A stretch of 64,000 nucleotides of DNA from Riptortus pedestris (GCA_019009955.1 CM032228.1:174977501-175041500); one strand, 5' to 3'; counted from the first letter of the stretch, positions 33,540-45,862 are shown. Notes: a model not told the origin generated them from the letters alone. A program made the numbers and translations.

Positions 33540-36500
33540 ACCAACATGCATAACCACTGGCGAAGCACAACATGCGCAACCGCGGGCTCCACACAACATG
33601 CATAACAGCGGACACAACATTACATGCATAACCACTGGATCCACACAACATGCATAACCGCTTGTTTCACACAACATGCATACCAGCGGACACAACATAA
33701 CATGCATAACCACTAGATCCACACAACAAGCATAACCACTGGATCCACACAACATGCATAACAGCGGACACAACATAATGTGCATAACCGCTGGATCCAC
33801 ACAACATGCATACCAGCGGTCACAACATAACATGCATAACCACTGGATCCACTCAACATGCATAACAGCGGACACAACATAATGTGCATAACCGCTGGAT
33901 CCACACAACATGCATACCAGCGGACACAACATAACATGCATAACCACTGGATCCACACAACATGCATAACAGCGGACACAACATAACATGCATAACCACT
34001 GGATCCACACAACATGCATAACAGCGGACACAACATAATTTGCATAACCGCTGGATCCACACAACATGCATAACAGTGGAAACAATATAATATGCATAAC
34101 CGATTTATCAACACAACATTCATAACCACTAGTTCCAAACAACATGAATAACCACTTGTTCCACACAACATGCATAACAGCGGACACAACATAATATGCA
34201 TAACCTCTGGATACACACAACATGCATAACAGTGTTAACAAAATAATATGCATAACCGCTGGATCCACACAACATGCATAACCGCTTGTTCCACACAACA
34301 TGCATAACAGCGGACACAACATAATATGCATAACCGCTGGATCCACACAACATGCATAACAGTGGAAACGATATAATGTGCATAACCGCTGGATCCACAC
34401 AACATGCATAACAGTGGAAACAATATAATATGCATAACCGCTGGATCCACACAACATGCATAACCACTTGTTCCACACAACATGCATAACAGCGGACACA
34501 CCATCATCTGCATAACCGCTGGATCCACACAACATGCATAACAGTGGAAACAATATAATATGCATAACCGCTGGATCCACACAACCTGCATAACCATTTG
34601 TTCCACACAACGTGCATAACAGCGGACACAACATAATATGCATAACCGCTGGATCCACACAACATGCATAACAGTGGAAACGATATAATATGCATAACCG
34701 CTGGATCCACACAACAAGCATAACCACTTGTTCCACACAAAATGCATAACAGCGGACACAACATTACATGCATAACCACTGGATCCACACAACATGCATA
34801 ACCGCTTGTTTCACACAACATGCATACCAGCGGACACAACATAACATGCATAACCACTAGATCCACACAACAAGCATAACCACTGGATCCACACAACATG
34901 CATAACAGCGGACACAACATAATGTGCATAACCGCTGGATCCACACAACATGCATACCAGCGGACACAACATAACATGCATAACCACTGGATCCACACAA
35001 CATGCATAACAGCGGACACAACATAATGTGCATAACCGCTGGATCCACACAACATGCATACCAGCGGACACAACATAACATGCATAACCACTGGATCCAC
35101 ACAACATGCATAACAGCGGACACAACATAACATGCATAACCACTGGATCCACACAACATGCATAACAGCGGACACAACATAATGTGCATAACCGCTGGAT
35201 CCACACAACATGCATAACAGTGGAAACAATATAATATGCATAACCGCTGGATCCACACAACATGCATAACCACTTGTTCCACACAACATGCATAACCACT
35301 TGTTCCACACAACATGCATAACAGCGGACACAACATAATATGCATAACCGCTGGATCCACACAACATGCATAACAGTGGAAACAATATAATATGCATAAC
35401 CGCTGGATCCACACAACATGCATAACCACTTGTTCCACACAACGTGCATAACAGCGGACACAACATAATATGCATAACCGCTGGATCCACACAACATGCA
35501 TAACAGTGGAAACGATATAATGTGCATAACCGCTGGATCCACACAACATGCATAACAGTGGAAACAATATAATATGCATAACCGCTGGATCCACACAACA
35601 TGCATAACCACTTGTTCCACACAACATGCATAACAGCGGACACAACATAATATGCATAACCGCTGGATCCACACAACATGCATAACAGTGGAAACAATAT
35701 AATATGCATAACCGCTGGATCCACACAACATGCATAACCATTTGTTCCACACAACGTGCATAACAGCGGACACAACATAATATGCATAACCGCTGGATCC
35801 ACACAACATGCATAACAGTGGAAACGATATAATATGCATAACCGCTGGATCCACACAACATGCATAACCACTTGTTCCACACAATATGCATAACAGCGGA
35901 CACAACATTACATGCATAACCACTGGATCCACACAACATGCATAACCGCTTGTTTCACACAACATGCATACCAGCGGACACAACATAACATGCATAACCA
36001 CTAGATCCACACAACAAGCATAACCACTGGATCCACACAACATGCATAACAGCGGACACAACATAATGTGCATAACCGCTGGATCCACACAACATGCATA
36101 CCAGCGGACACAACATAACATGCATAACCACTGGATCCACAAAACATGCATAACAGCGGACACAACATAATGTGCATAACCGCTGGATCCACACAACATG
36201 CATAACAGTGGAAACAATATAATATGCATAACCGCTGGATCCACACAACATGCATAACTACTTGTTCCACACAACATGCATAACAGCGGACACAACATAA
36301 TATGCATAACCGCTGGATCCACACAACATGCATAACAGTGGAAACAATATAATATGCATAACCGCTGGATCCACACAACATGCATAACCACTTGTTCCAC
36401 ACAACGTGCATAACAGCGGACACAACATAATATCCATTTCCGCTGGATCCACACAACATGCATAACAGTGGACACGATATAATGTGCATAACCGCTGGAT

Positions 36501-38264
36501 CCACACAACATGCATAACAGTGGAAACAATATAATATGCATAACCGCTGGATCCACACAACATGCATAACCACTTGTTCCACACAACATGCATAACAGCG
36601 GACACAACATAATATGCATAACCGCTGGATCCACACAACATGCATAACAGTGGAAACAATATAATATGCATAACCGCTGGATCCACACAACATGCATAAC
36701 CACTTGTTCCACACAACGTGCATAACAGCGGACACAACATAATATGCATAACCGCTGGATCCACACAATATGCATAACAGTGGAAACGATATAATATGCA
36801 TAACCGCTGGATCCACACAACATGCATAACTACTTGTTCCACACAACATGCATAACAGCGGACACAACATAATATGCATAACCGCTGGATCCACACAACA
36901 TGCATAACAGTGGAAACAATATAATATGCATAACCGCTGGATCCACACAACATGCATAACCACTTGTTCCACACAACGGGCATAACAGCGGACACAACAT
37001 AATATGCATAACCGCTGGATCCACACAACATGCATAACAGTGGAAACGATATAATGTGCATAACCGCTGGATCCACACAACATGCATAACAGTGGAAACA
37101 ATATAATATGCATAACCGCTGGATCCACACAACATGCATAACCACTTGTTCCACACAACATGCATAACAGCGGACACAACATAATATGCATAACCGCTGG
37201 ATCCACACAACATGCATAACAGTGGAAACAATATAATATGCATAACCGCTGGATCCACACAACATGCATAACCACTTGTTCCACACAACGTGCATAACAG
37301 CGGACACAACATAATATGCATAACCGCTGGATCCACACAACATGCATAACAGTGGAAACGATATAATATGCATAACCGCTGGATCCACACAACATGCATA
37401 ACCACTTGTTCCACACAACGTGCATAACAGCGGACAAAACATAATATGCATAACCGCTGGATCCACACAACATGCCTAACCGCTTGTTCCACACAACATG
37501 CATAACGGCTGCATCCACACAACATGCTTAACCGCTGGATCCACACAACATGCATAAACACTGGTTCCACACAACATGCATAACAGCGGACACAACATAA
37601 TATGCATAACCGCTGGATCCACACAACATGCCTAACCGCTTGTTCCACACAACATGCATAACTGCTGCATCCACACAACATGCGTAACTGCTGGATCCAC
37701 ACAACATGCATAACTGCTGCATCCACACAACATGCATAACCGCTGGATCCACACAACATGCCTAACCGCTTGTTCCACACAACATGCATAACTGCTGCAT
37801 CCACACAACATGCATAACCGCTGGATCCACACAACATGCATAACCACTTGTTCCACACAACGTGCATAACAGCGGACAAAACATAATATGCATAACCGCT
37901 GGATCCACACAACATGCCTAACCGCTTGTTTCACACAACATGCATAACTGCTGCATCCACACAACATGCGTAACTGCTGGATCCACACAACATGCATAAT
38001 CACTTGTTCCACACAACATGCATAACAGCGGACACAACATAATATGCATAACCGCTGGATCCACACAACATGCCTAACCGCTTGTTCCACACAACATGCA
38101 TAACTGCTGCATCCACACAACATGCGTAACTGCTGGATCCACACAACATGCATAACCGCTGGCACAGCAGGCTCTGCATAACCGCTGAACACTCAACGTT
38201 CATAACGGCTGGCACAATACAACATTCATAACAGCTGGCCTAACACAACATGCATAATGCAATA
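33540..38264. repeat. 26-bp minisatellite array with higher-order structure, about 180 units
   Basis: The basic unit is CATAACCGCTGGATCCACAC followed by AACATG (26 bp). Main variants replace the middle with AGTGGAAACAATATAATATG, CCACTTGTTCCACACAACATG or AGCGGACACAACATAATATG. Variants recur in a five-unit order with a period of 130 bp (CACTTGTTCC at 36571, 36701, 36831 and 36961). A rarer marker, TACATGCATAACCACTGG, recurs at 33621, 34765 and 35909, a period of exactly 1144 bp (44 units). The distal part (37440-38170) uses other variants with CTAACCGCTTG and CTGCTGCATCC. Minus-strand ORFs up to 670 codons arise because the unit lacks minus-strand stops in all frames; I do not call them genes. 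Confidence 0.95.
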
Positions 38265-38383
38265 TGCAATAGGCTCCATGCAATATGGACAATAAGTTAA
38301 TTCCCTTTTTATGATGGTATTTATTTAAAAGATAAGGGCATTAAATCAGTCATCCATGTCGGTGTATTATCAATGCAATCCAA

Positions 38384-38441
38384 TGCAATCGCCACTCTAG
38401 GTTTACCATGTGAGTTAAGGTCAACGCTTTAACTCGGATGG
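38384..38441 (-). mobile_element. SINE family A split by a DNA element (left part)
   Basis: CCACTCTAGGTTTACCATG and GAGTTAAGGTCAACGCTTTA match the SINE head at 28190-28250. The SINE continues at 41551-41567 as ATGGCTAACCTGCGCCCC after the 3.1-kb insertion. Confidence 0.75.
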
Positions 38442-39683
38442 GGGTCATTCCATCTCAAATCATCCAGCAAAATGTAAAAATGTCACCCATGGTTTCAGAT
38501 TTCAATGCAAATTTTTTTAACAACACTTTTTACCTTCCTTATGAAGAATATAGAATTTTACTTTGATATCTCCAGTAGTTTTTGTGAAAAAAAATGCTGA
38601 AATATTGAGAAAGTTTGTGTACCTGACATTTTTAAGGTTGCTTATTTGGACACATTGTATTAGAAAAAAAATCATAACTTTAGTGATTTTCAACATATCA
38701 AGATAAAATTTTTACTAAAGTGTTCACAAAAGCATGGAGATACAGGAAAAAAATAAATTGATGATCATATTAAAATATAAGCCCCCCCCCCAAAATTTCA
38801 CTAACTGCATCCTTATTAAATTTTTTTTTTAAGAAACTCCAATTTTTCAAATATGCTTTTGCACATGAGGCAGAATACTTAAGTAAGCAAACATTTTTTT
38901 AAATTATGCTTTAGTGTGCAAACTAAAAGACTATGAAAGGAAAACAATGGCTTTTTGAGTGCTTATGAATTTTTTTGGAGATAAACCAAAATAATTTGGA
39001 ATTTTCCCAAAAAATTCTATTCTATGAACAAATATGAAAAATAATAACAAAAAAAATTAAGTAATGGTTAGTTTATGACTAGGACTGGTTAGTTTAGGTG
39101 TATGACCTTTTAAAAAGACTTAAGAATTTAAAAAAATTTCCTTGGTTTAATTAAAATGTAATATTTATTTAAAAAATTGATAAATAGGGAAGGATGCACA
39201 TATAAGATTGAAAAAATTAAATCTCTATTAAATGACAAATTATCATTTGAAAAACTGGAAGAACTGGATTATCTTAAATGTATTATAAATCTTTAAATAT
39301 ATTACCATTTAGTGATGCCTTCTTTTTAAAATCAAGAGGCATTGTTTTTGAATGTCAGTTAAGTCCTTTTCAGGGACATTTTACACTCTACCAGTCTTGT
39401 TGTTGGTGCAGCGTTATGTTAGCATCTTATTAGAAATGAAAATGGTAGTTTTCATTTATTCCATAAAAGTAGAATATATATATAAATTTAATTCACTTAA
39501 GAAATAAAATACATTAAATAATCAGTAAATATTTTAATATAATTATTTTATTTGACATATTGCATAGCACATGATTATTTTTTATATTCTCCTCTAATAC
39601 TGTATTTTACTTTATAATTACTAATAATTATTTTTCAGCTTTCAGACATAAATAGAATTAGAATTGCTTATATATTTTTTGGA

Positions 39684-39725
<42 letters not shown>

Positions 39726-40508
39726 TTTCAGAAAATGTTATTACAGATACAACTGATTATGGAATTATCAAATTGCAATTTAAATAATTATTTGTTAAGC
39801 TACAAGTTCTTTTAAAGCTTTAAATTTAATTATTTATTTGAATTTCAATTAATTTTTTTTTTATTATTATTTAGTCGTCACATGAAAATTATTAGTAACT
39901 TAGACGAAAGATAATTTATTTATGTAGCGCAGTGCAGTTTGAAATTCGTTAAAACTATGTAAATTAATAAATGATATATAACATTTTTAATGCATGACAT
40001 TAAATTATAATAATGAAAAATTTTACTTTTCATTTTTTAGTAAATCTAAATCCCTGTAATTTTATATTCATGGGAAAAAAAGGAGTCATTTTTTAATCTG
40101 CTTTTGCAAGTATGTACGAGATCTTAATTACATTTCCTTTCCTTTTTATTAACTTTTTACAAATTAACAAAAAACAAAAAAAAAACTGTCTACCCATTCA
40201 CACGCATAAAAGAAAAATGGCCTTTTTTATAATTATTATCAAAATAATATTTATGATTTATTACTATTGTTGTTTGTTTAATGTATTTATATGCTGTGAC
40301 AAATTTAAAATTAAAACCAGTTTCTATAAAGTATTAATTCTATTTATGTCTGAAAGCTGAAAAATAATTATTAGTACTTATAAAGTAAAATTCAGTATTA
40401 GAGGAGAATATAAAAAATAATCATGTGCTATGCAATTTTTTCAAATAAAAAACTTATATTAAAATATTTACTGATTATTTAATGTATTTTATTTCGTAAG
40501 TGAATTAA

Positions 40509-40552
<44 letters not shown>

Positions 40553-41550
40553 TTTTATGGAATAAATGAAAAATTACCATTTTCATTTCTAATAGGATGC
40601 TAACATAACGCTGCACCAACAACAAGAATCTGGTAGAGTGTAAAATGTCCCCGAAAAGTACTTAACTGACATTCAAGAACAATGCCTCTTGATTTGAAAA
40701 AAAAAGCATCACTAAGTGGTAATATATTTAAAGATTTATAATACATTTAAGATAATCCAGTTCTTCCAGTTTTTTAAATGATAATTAGTCATTTAATAGA
40801 GATTTAATTTTTTCAATCTTATATGTGCATCCTTCCCTATTAATCAATTCTGTAAATAAATATTAGATTTTAATTAAACCAAGAAATTTTTTTTTGAATT
40901 CGTAAGTCTTTTTAAAAGGTCATACACCTAAACTAACCATTACTTAATTTTTTTTTGTTATTATTTTTCATATTTGTTCAAAGAATAGAATTTTTTGAGA
41001 AAATTCCAAATTATTTTGGTTTATATCCAAAAAAATTCATAAGCACTCAAAAAGCCATTGTTTTTCTTTCATAGGCTTTTAGTTGGCACATTAACGCATA
41101 ATTTAAAAAAAAGTTTGCTTGCTTAGGTATTCTGCCTCATGTGCAAAAGCATATTTGAAAAATTGGGGTTTCTTAAAAAAAAAATTTAATAAGGATGCAG
41201 TTAGTGAAATTTTGGGGGAGCTTATATTTTAATATGATCATCAATTTATTTTTTTCCTGTATCTCCATGCTTTTGTGAACACTTTAGTGAAAATTTTATC
41301 TTGATATGTTGAAAATCACTAAAGTTATGATTTTTTTCTAATACAATGTGTTCAAATAAGCAACCTTAAAAATGTCAGTTACACAAACTTTCTCAATATT
41401 TCAGCATTTTTTTTCACAAAAACTACTGGAGATATCAAAGTAAAATTTTATATTCTTCATAAGGAAGGTAAAAAGTGTTGTTAAAAAAATTTGCATTGAA
41501 ATCTGAAACCATGGGTGACATGGCCTGGATGATTTGAGATGGAATGACCC
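38442..41550. mobile_element. 3.1-kb inverted-repeat DNA element (giant MITE-like), ATGG duplication
   Basis: The left end is GGGTCATTCCATCTCAAATC and the right end is its reverse complement. Arms of about 1.2 kb (38442-39665 and 40335-41550) match throughout with scattered differences and small indels. They surround an AT-rich, non-coding centre of about 0.67 kb. ATGG flanks both ends (38438-38441 and 41551-41554), and rejoining the flanks rebuilds a SINE head. No transposase ORF is present (longest 82 codons), so it is non-autonomous. A 4-bp duplication with long inverted repeats is compatible with Sola- or Chapaev-type superfamilies, but the superfamily is not established here. Confidence 0.85.
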
Positions 41551-41628
41551 ATGGCTAACCTGCGCCCCATCTTCTTATCATTAGTGGAAAATATATGATA
41601 AAAGCCTGTTGACAAAAAAAAGGATTCC

Positions 41629-41820
41629 TTGCGGACTACGATTAATGTTGTTTCAAGTAAATCCCTTCATTTGCGAAACCCTGATTTGCAACCAAACGCA
41701 GAACTAACTTCCACCATCAACCTCTCGTCAACCGTAGTGTTAAATATGGGAGAGTTCCCGTATATATCAATAGGGCCAAAAGGCTGTTTTAAATCAGTTT
41801 TTGATACCACTGATATTTAG
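41629..41820 (+). CDS. Hypothetical ORF, weak member of the IFF/LPP ORF family
   Basis: A 63-codon ORF. Its LTSTINLSSTVVLNM lines up codon by codon with LSSKLVLPPDIVLCL of the ORF at 20278 (CTA/CTG, ACT/AGC, TCC/TCC, GTG/GTG, TTA/TTG). The IFF block is not preserved, and the ORF has no domain I recognise. It lies directly beside the split SINE and may be truncated by it. Confidence 0.2.
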   Translation: MRTTINVVSSKSLHLRNPDLQPNAELTSTINLSSTVVLNMGEFPYISIGPKGCFKSVFDTTDI

Positions 41821-42006
41821 AATTGATGTTAGTTAATTGATACCATTATAGGTCCGATTAGTGTATTGTCTTATATAAATTTGTTTGATTTTGAAAATGA
41901 AGCCCAGTTAAGATAACAAATGTAAAAAGAATTTTCTTAAAATTTCATAACTGTGATGAATTAAGTCGTCAGTCGTGATAAACCGTGTAACTCCAGTATT
42001 TGTAGG

Positions 42007-42330
42007 AAGGTAACTTGGTCTAATGGTAGAACACTGGGCCACTGTTCTTCAGGTTCTTAGCTCGATTCCCGAGACCGCACTCTACATGATATTTAGCTCT
42101 TCGGCATTGGGATTTGTGATTAGCCTTCTATCTTCATCCCCCGTTGTCCATACAGCGCCTTCATGTAATTGACTAGCTACATCAGTAAAGAACTAGTGGT
42201 CTTTAACCATAATGCCACCATAATACAGCATAGGATGCGTCAATCTGACCATATAACCCCTCCCTATTTATGTGGCAGGCCTTGGCCCCATCAAGGGCTG
42301 TTGACCAAAGATTTAAAAGAAATTTTGGCT
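42007..42330 (+). mobile_element. tRNA-derived SINE, second family
   Basis: The head AACTTGGTCTAATGGTAGAA is A-box-like and resembles glycine-type tRNA. CAGGTTCTTAGCTCGATTCC supplies a B-box, at tRNA-like spacing. A non-tRNA body follows, including GTGGCAGGCCTTGGCCCC and AGGGCTGTTGACC. The head lacks a complementary acceptor stem, so it is not called a tRNA gene. Confidence 0.6.
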
Positions 42331-42954
42331 TAAAGAAGGCAGCAGAAGCCCAGGATTTGAGCCTAAATGTGACAATGATTTTTGGAATGTACTGTTTTAA
42401 TTTTTATTTTCATACCTTCTTAGACCATTCTTCAATTATATGAAATGAGATGGTAGATACGAGCATAATGTTTTTCGATTGTTTTATTATGAAAAATGTC
42501 GCTGCAGGTGGTATGTGAGAGCTAGGAATGCCACCTTCAACGTACAGAGGTCCAAGCCTCTGATACATGAAGCATTGATAGTATTCAAGATTTGGGTATA
42601 AGTTATTTAGAAGCAGAGTTTTAAGGATTTAAACGTCTCACGCAAGGGGTATAGTAAACTATGCCCTTTCTCACTTGCAGGAATGCCACACGAATACGTT
42701 TTTGTCTCTTATCAAATTGTAATCTTTATTTCTCCCTTCCTAAATCCTATGTTAGTAAAACTGGAAACTTAAGTTGGACATGAGATGCTTGTCAATGATT
42801 GATTTGATTATCGGCCAATAATAATTGGTTTCTAAAGCGTAGAATGTCCACTGATGACGAAAAATTTATTCTTATATGTTACGTAATGCTGGTCCCAACA
42901 CCACAGCTGAATAAAACCAATAAGCTGTATTTCGGCTTCGAATTAGTTATTTAT
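42331..42954. other. Non-coding stretch, no supported feature
   Basis: No ORF of note and no recognised repeat; a 67-codon ORF begins at 42844 but runs into the foldback that follows. Confidence 0.5.
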
Positions 42955-43072
42955 TATACAAGTGACGAAAGTAGATCATTTTACAACTCGAGTGAAACGT
43001 TTACCCACACGAGCGAAGCGAGTGTGGTAATTTCACGAGAGTTGTAAATTCTACTTTCGTCACGAGTGTAAT
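42955..43072. repeat. Foldback with approximately 55-bp arms
   Basis: Left arm GTGACGAAAGTAGA...TTTACAACTC...CCCACACGAG mirrors the right arm CGAGTGTGG...GAGTTGTAAA...CTACTTTCGTCAC, with a 5-nt loop (CGAAG). Differences between arms are few. Such short palindromes behave as MITE-like elements or recombination hot spots. Confidence 0.85.
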
Positions 43073-43814
43073 ATTAAATTTTTTTTGTAATCGTGTAATA
43101 CATGATCAGATCTAACCAGAATATGAACAAAATTAGGATGTTGTGAAGATTATGGTATGTTGTTGGTAGGTTATAAGCATGGTTGTGAAAGGTTATAAGC
43201 ATAGTTATAAAACAACTAGTGATGATTGTGAAGTAGTGCAGTTATAAACAAGTGCAGGTTATTAACAAGGAAGGTAATTATTATTATATTTAAATTTTAA
43301 AATATATTGATTATTTCCACCAATAATTCATTCACATTTCAATTTATTTTGTTAAAATAAATTCTTACAATGTTAAGAAACATTTAAAAGCATTTAATTT
43401 CCAACTTCAAATTATTTTTTAATTTATACTTATTACTAATTAAGAAGGCAATTCACTTTCTTCACTTGTGAAAAAAGTGATTACTTTCTTCACTCTATTG
43501 CAAAATGTTTCACTTTCTTCACTTATTTCAGTTTAGTAATGTTACCATTATTCAACGATTACAGAAAAAATACTTTACGTGATATATTAGCTTACTGTTA
43601 ATATAATATGAGGATAATTGAGTGTTTATATAAATTGAAATAAATTAGTAGTTTATAATCAAGTTAGATGAAAAACGCATTGGAAAATTGTAGAATTAAT
43701 TGTGAGCTTAGTTTTCGATATGGCCCCCAAGAACAGGCTTTGAGCCTATCGTCTTCTGTTCCTGATTTCAGGTGATTACAAACTTCATATTTAGATTCAC
43801 GTGAAAGGAATTTG

Positions 43815-43884
<70 letters not shown>

Positions 43885-44269
43885 TTACTAGCTCAGATAC
43901 CCGGCTTCGCCCGGGAATTGATTTGAGGCTGAATGGTGATGGTATTTTTTTGGCAAGGCTTTACTTTGCACAATATTTTGACATTTACCCGTCCCAGTGT
44001 TTAGGGTTAATACCCGTTGTTGGCATTTGTTAATAATAAAATTAATTTTTTATGTAAGTCTTCACTGTCCTCCAAATTGTCATATTTCCCGACTCCTGTG
44101 CATTATGCATAGATTTCAGTTATTAAGGACAAAATATTAACATAGATTTGAATTAATTTTTCCAGGTGAGGTACCTGGTAGTTCATTTTGAAAAAAATTG
44201 TTGAGCAAATTTCTCTAAATAACAAAATAAACAACTTTTGTAATAAACTCGCAGACTTCCACGGTCCTG
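43073..44269. other. Non-coding stretch with AT tract
   Basis: It contains three CACTTTCTTCACTT-type repeats near 43455-43530 and an AT tract at 43818-43882. Immediately after comes a small GC hairpin, ACCCGGCTTCGCCCGGG (about 43899-43915), of a type common in arthropod interspersed repeats. No gene is supported. Confidence 0.5.
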
Positions 44270-44300
44270 GTCATTAATACTGTTAAGGCCTTCGGGTATT

Positions 44301-44358
44301 GACCGTGTCTGCATTTTAGTTGCAGACGTTTCGCTAGACATGCTTCTAGCTTCCTCAG
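44301..44358 (-). ncRNA. Hammerhead-like ribozyme motif, degenerate
   Basis: On the minus strand the order is CTGAGGA, a perfect 6-bp stem (GCTAGA/TCTAGC) with a 6-nt loop, GAAAC, a 7-bp stem (GTCTGCA/TGCAGAC) with a 3-nt bulge, and GTC. These are the core boxes and stems II and III of a hammerhead. Stem I cannot be formed from the flanks I see. Hammerhead motifs in Penelope termini are established knowledge; activity of this copy is not claimed. Confidence 0.5.
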
Positions 44359-44472
44359 GGCTATCTTTGAGACTGAAGAGTGTGTGTTCACCTCAGGTAA
44401 TATGTAGGCCTTGTCCGGTTTCCTTGGGCTGAGTCGTCCCCTCCAGGTGTCTACGGATACTTCTTCCGGTGG

Positions 44473-45150
44473 TCATTCACCCGCTATACTGTCGTTTATG
44501 TTTCGTGTCCCTGGTCTCTGTGGCATTACGGGCTTCCAGAGTTTGCTGAGTTTGTATCCATCCTCCCTGTTGATGTTGAATGGGCATTTTGCGATTTCTA
44601 TGGCTTCTCGAACCAGTCTTTCTTGGTATCCGTCCACCTTGGCCAGCACCTTAACTTCGTCGAATTTGATGCTGTGATTGGTTTCCCAGAAGTGTTCTGC
44701 TATTGATGATTCTTCTGTCCGAAACATTTTGAGACTCCTGATATGCTCGGCGACCCTGGTGTTTATCAATCTGCCGGTTTGTCCAATATATTCTAAGCCG
44801 CAAGAACAGGGTATGCTGTATATTCCTGGGATTTTTGTCTGGAGTTGATCTTTGCAGCTGGGTAACATGTGTGCTATTTTCTTGTCCGTGCCAAATGCTG
44901 TTTCTATTCCCTGCTTCTTGAGTATCCTAGAGATCTTTTCCGTTGTACGAGTATCTTTAACAAAAGGTATTACGGCTGTTTTCCGGGGTTCATCTTCAAT
45001 TGATATTGTCTTCTTTTCTTTTTTCTTCTTAAATTGATTTCTAATTTCTTCTTTCCCGTAGGCATTCTTTAGCAGAGCAGTCATGGGGTGTCTTTTTTTT
45101 CCTTTGGGAGGTTCTGTGGCTCTGATATTCTCTCAGCTCTAGTGACCAAA
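44473..45150 (-). pseudogene. Penelope GIY-YIG endonuclease domain
   Basis: The open frame at 44473-45084 contains IPGIYSIPCSCGLEYIGQTG, giving the GIY and YIG signatures and the Cys pair typical of Penelope elements. R and E positions follow (INTRVAEHIRSLK, SSIAEHFWETNH). A lysine-rich linker lies upstream. The endonuclease makes the target nick for reverse transcription. It is preceded by RT in a different frame, so the fusion is broken near 45158. Within 44473-45084 itself no stop is seen. Confidence 0.85.
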
Positions 45151-45157
45151 GTACGAA

Positions 45158-45689
45158 TTATCCCATTCTTCTGTGCTGGATGGTGATGAGATCCAGCGTG
45201 TAGGTATCTGTTGGCATGTGTAGTGGTTTTCTGTAAACCGCATGCCCCAGCTGTCCGTTTGGTTTCCTTTCCACCAGAACATCAAGGAATGGTATCTTTC
45301 TATCGCGCTCGATCGCCAATGTGAACTCAATGTTGGGGTGTATTGAGTTAAGATGCTCCAGAAATTCTTCTAAGATCTCCTCTCCAAGTGGCCATATGAC
45401 GAACGTGTCATCCACATATCTGAACCATGTTTTCGGTTTGAGTCTTGCTGTTTCAAGTGTCATCTTTTCAATTTTCTCCATGTAAGCATGGGCTGCATTT
45501 GGACTTAATGGCGACCCCATGCTGGTTCCATCCATTTGTTGGTAGAAATTGCCGTTGAATAAAAAATATGTTGATTGTAGGCATTTTGGCTAGCTGGGCT
45601 TCCTCTTCCGTTAAGAATTCCTTCATGATATTTAACGTTTCTTGAATAGGAATCCTCGTAAAGAGTGACTTAACTTTTGTAATGTGCAT
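45158..45689 (-). pseudogene. Penelope reverse transcriptase, C-terminal half
   Basis: KVKSLFTRIPIQETL lies in one frame. After a frameshift near 45550 come DGTSMGSPLSPNAAHAYMEK, then WFRYVDDTFVIW with the YVDD catalytic pair, then IPFLDVLVERKPNGQLG and VYRKPLH. These are diagnostic motifs of Penelope RT. A second frameshift after the PLH segment shifts reading to the RYLHAGSHHHPAQK region and on into the endonuclease. Confidence 0.85.
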
Positions 45690-45693
45690 GTTA

Positions 45694-45699
<6 letters not shown>

Positions 45700-45755
<56 letters not shown>

Positions 45756-45862
45756 GGGTGTATATTCGAGGAGGAGAGATGGAAGATATCGGTACATATA
45801 TATACACATACACAAATATATACACCTATCTCTTTCATCCCTCCTCCTCGTATATACACCCT
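45700..45862. repeat. (AT)n tract and adjoining foldback
   Basis: The AT tract covers 45700-45752. It continues into an imperfect palindrome whose arms share GTGTATATTCGAGGAGGAGA and its inverse CTCCTCCTCGTATATACAC, about 110 bp in all. Confidence 0.8.

Larger units (their letters stand above)
44270..45690 (-). mobile_element. Penelope-like element, 5'-truncated
   Basis: From high to low coordinates the minus strand encodes the distal reverse transcriptase, then a GIY-YIG endonuclease, then a 3' non-coding part with a hammerhead-like motif. This is the defining Penelope architecture. The upstream boundary abuts an AT tract (45700-45752), and the N-terminal RT is missing. Two frameshifts disrupt the coding region, so the copy is dead. 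A second fragment of a related C-terminus lies at 57297-57430. Confidence 0.85.

Noticed and set aside
33483..38215. Long Cys-rich minus-strand ORFs (up to 670 codons) across the minisatellite
   Set aside because: They are consequences of a stop-free 26-bp unit, open in overlapping frames; no domain or start context supports a gene.
33540..38264. CRISPR-like array
   Set aside because: There are no unique spacers; variants of one 26-bp unit abut directly and the DNA is eukaryotic.
42007..42080. tRNA gene
   Set aside because: A- and B-box-like motifs are present but the acceptor stem does not pair, and a non-tRNA body follows; better called a SINE.
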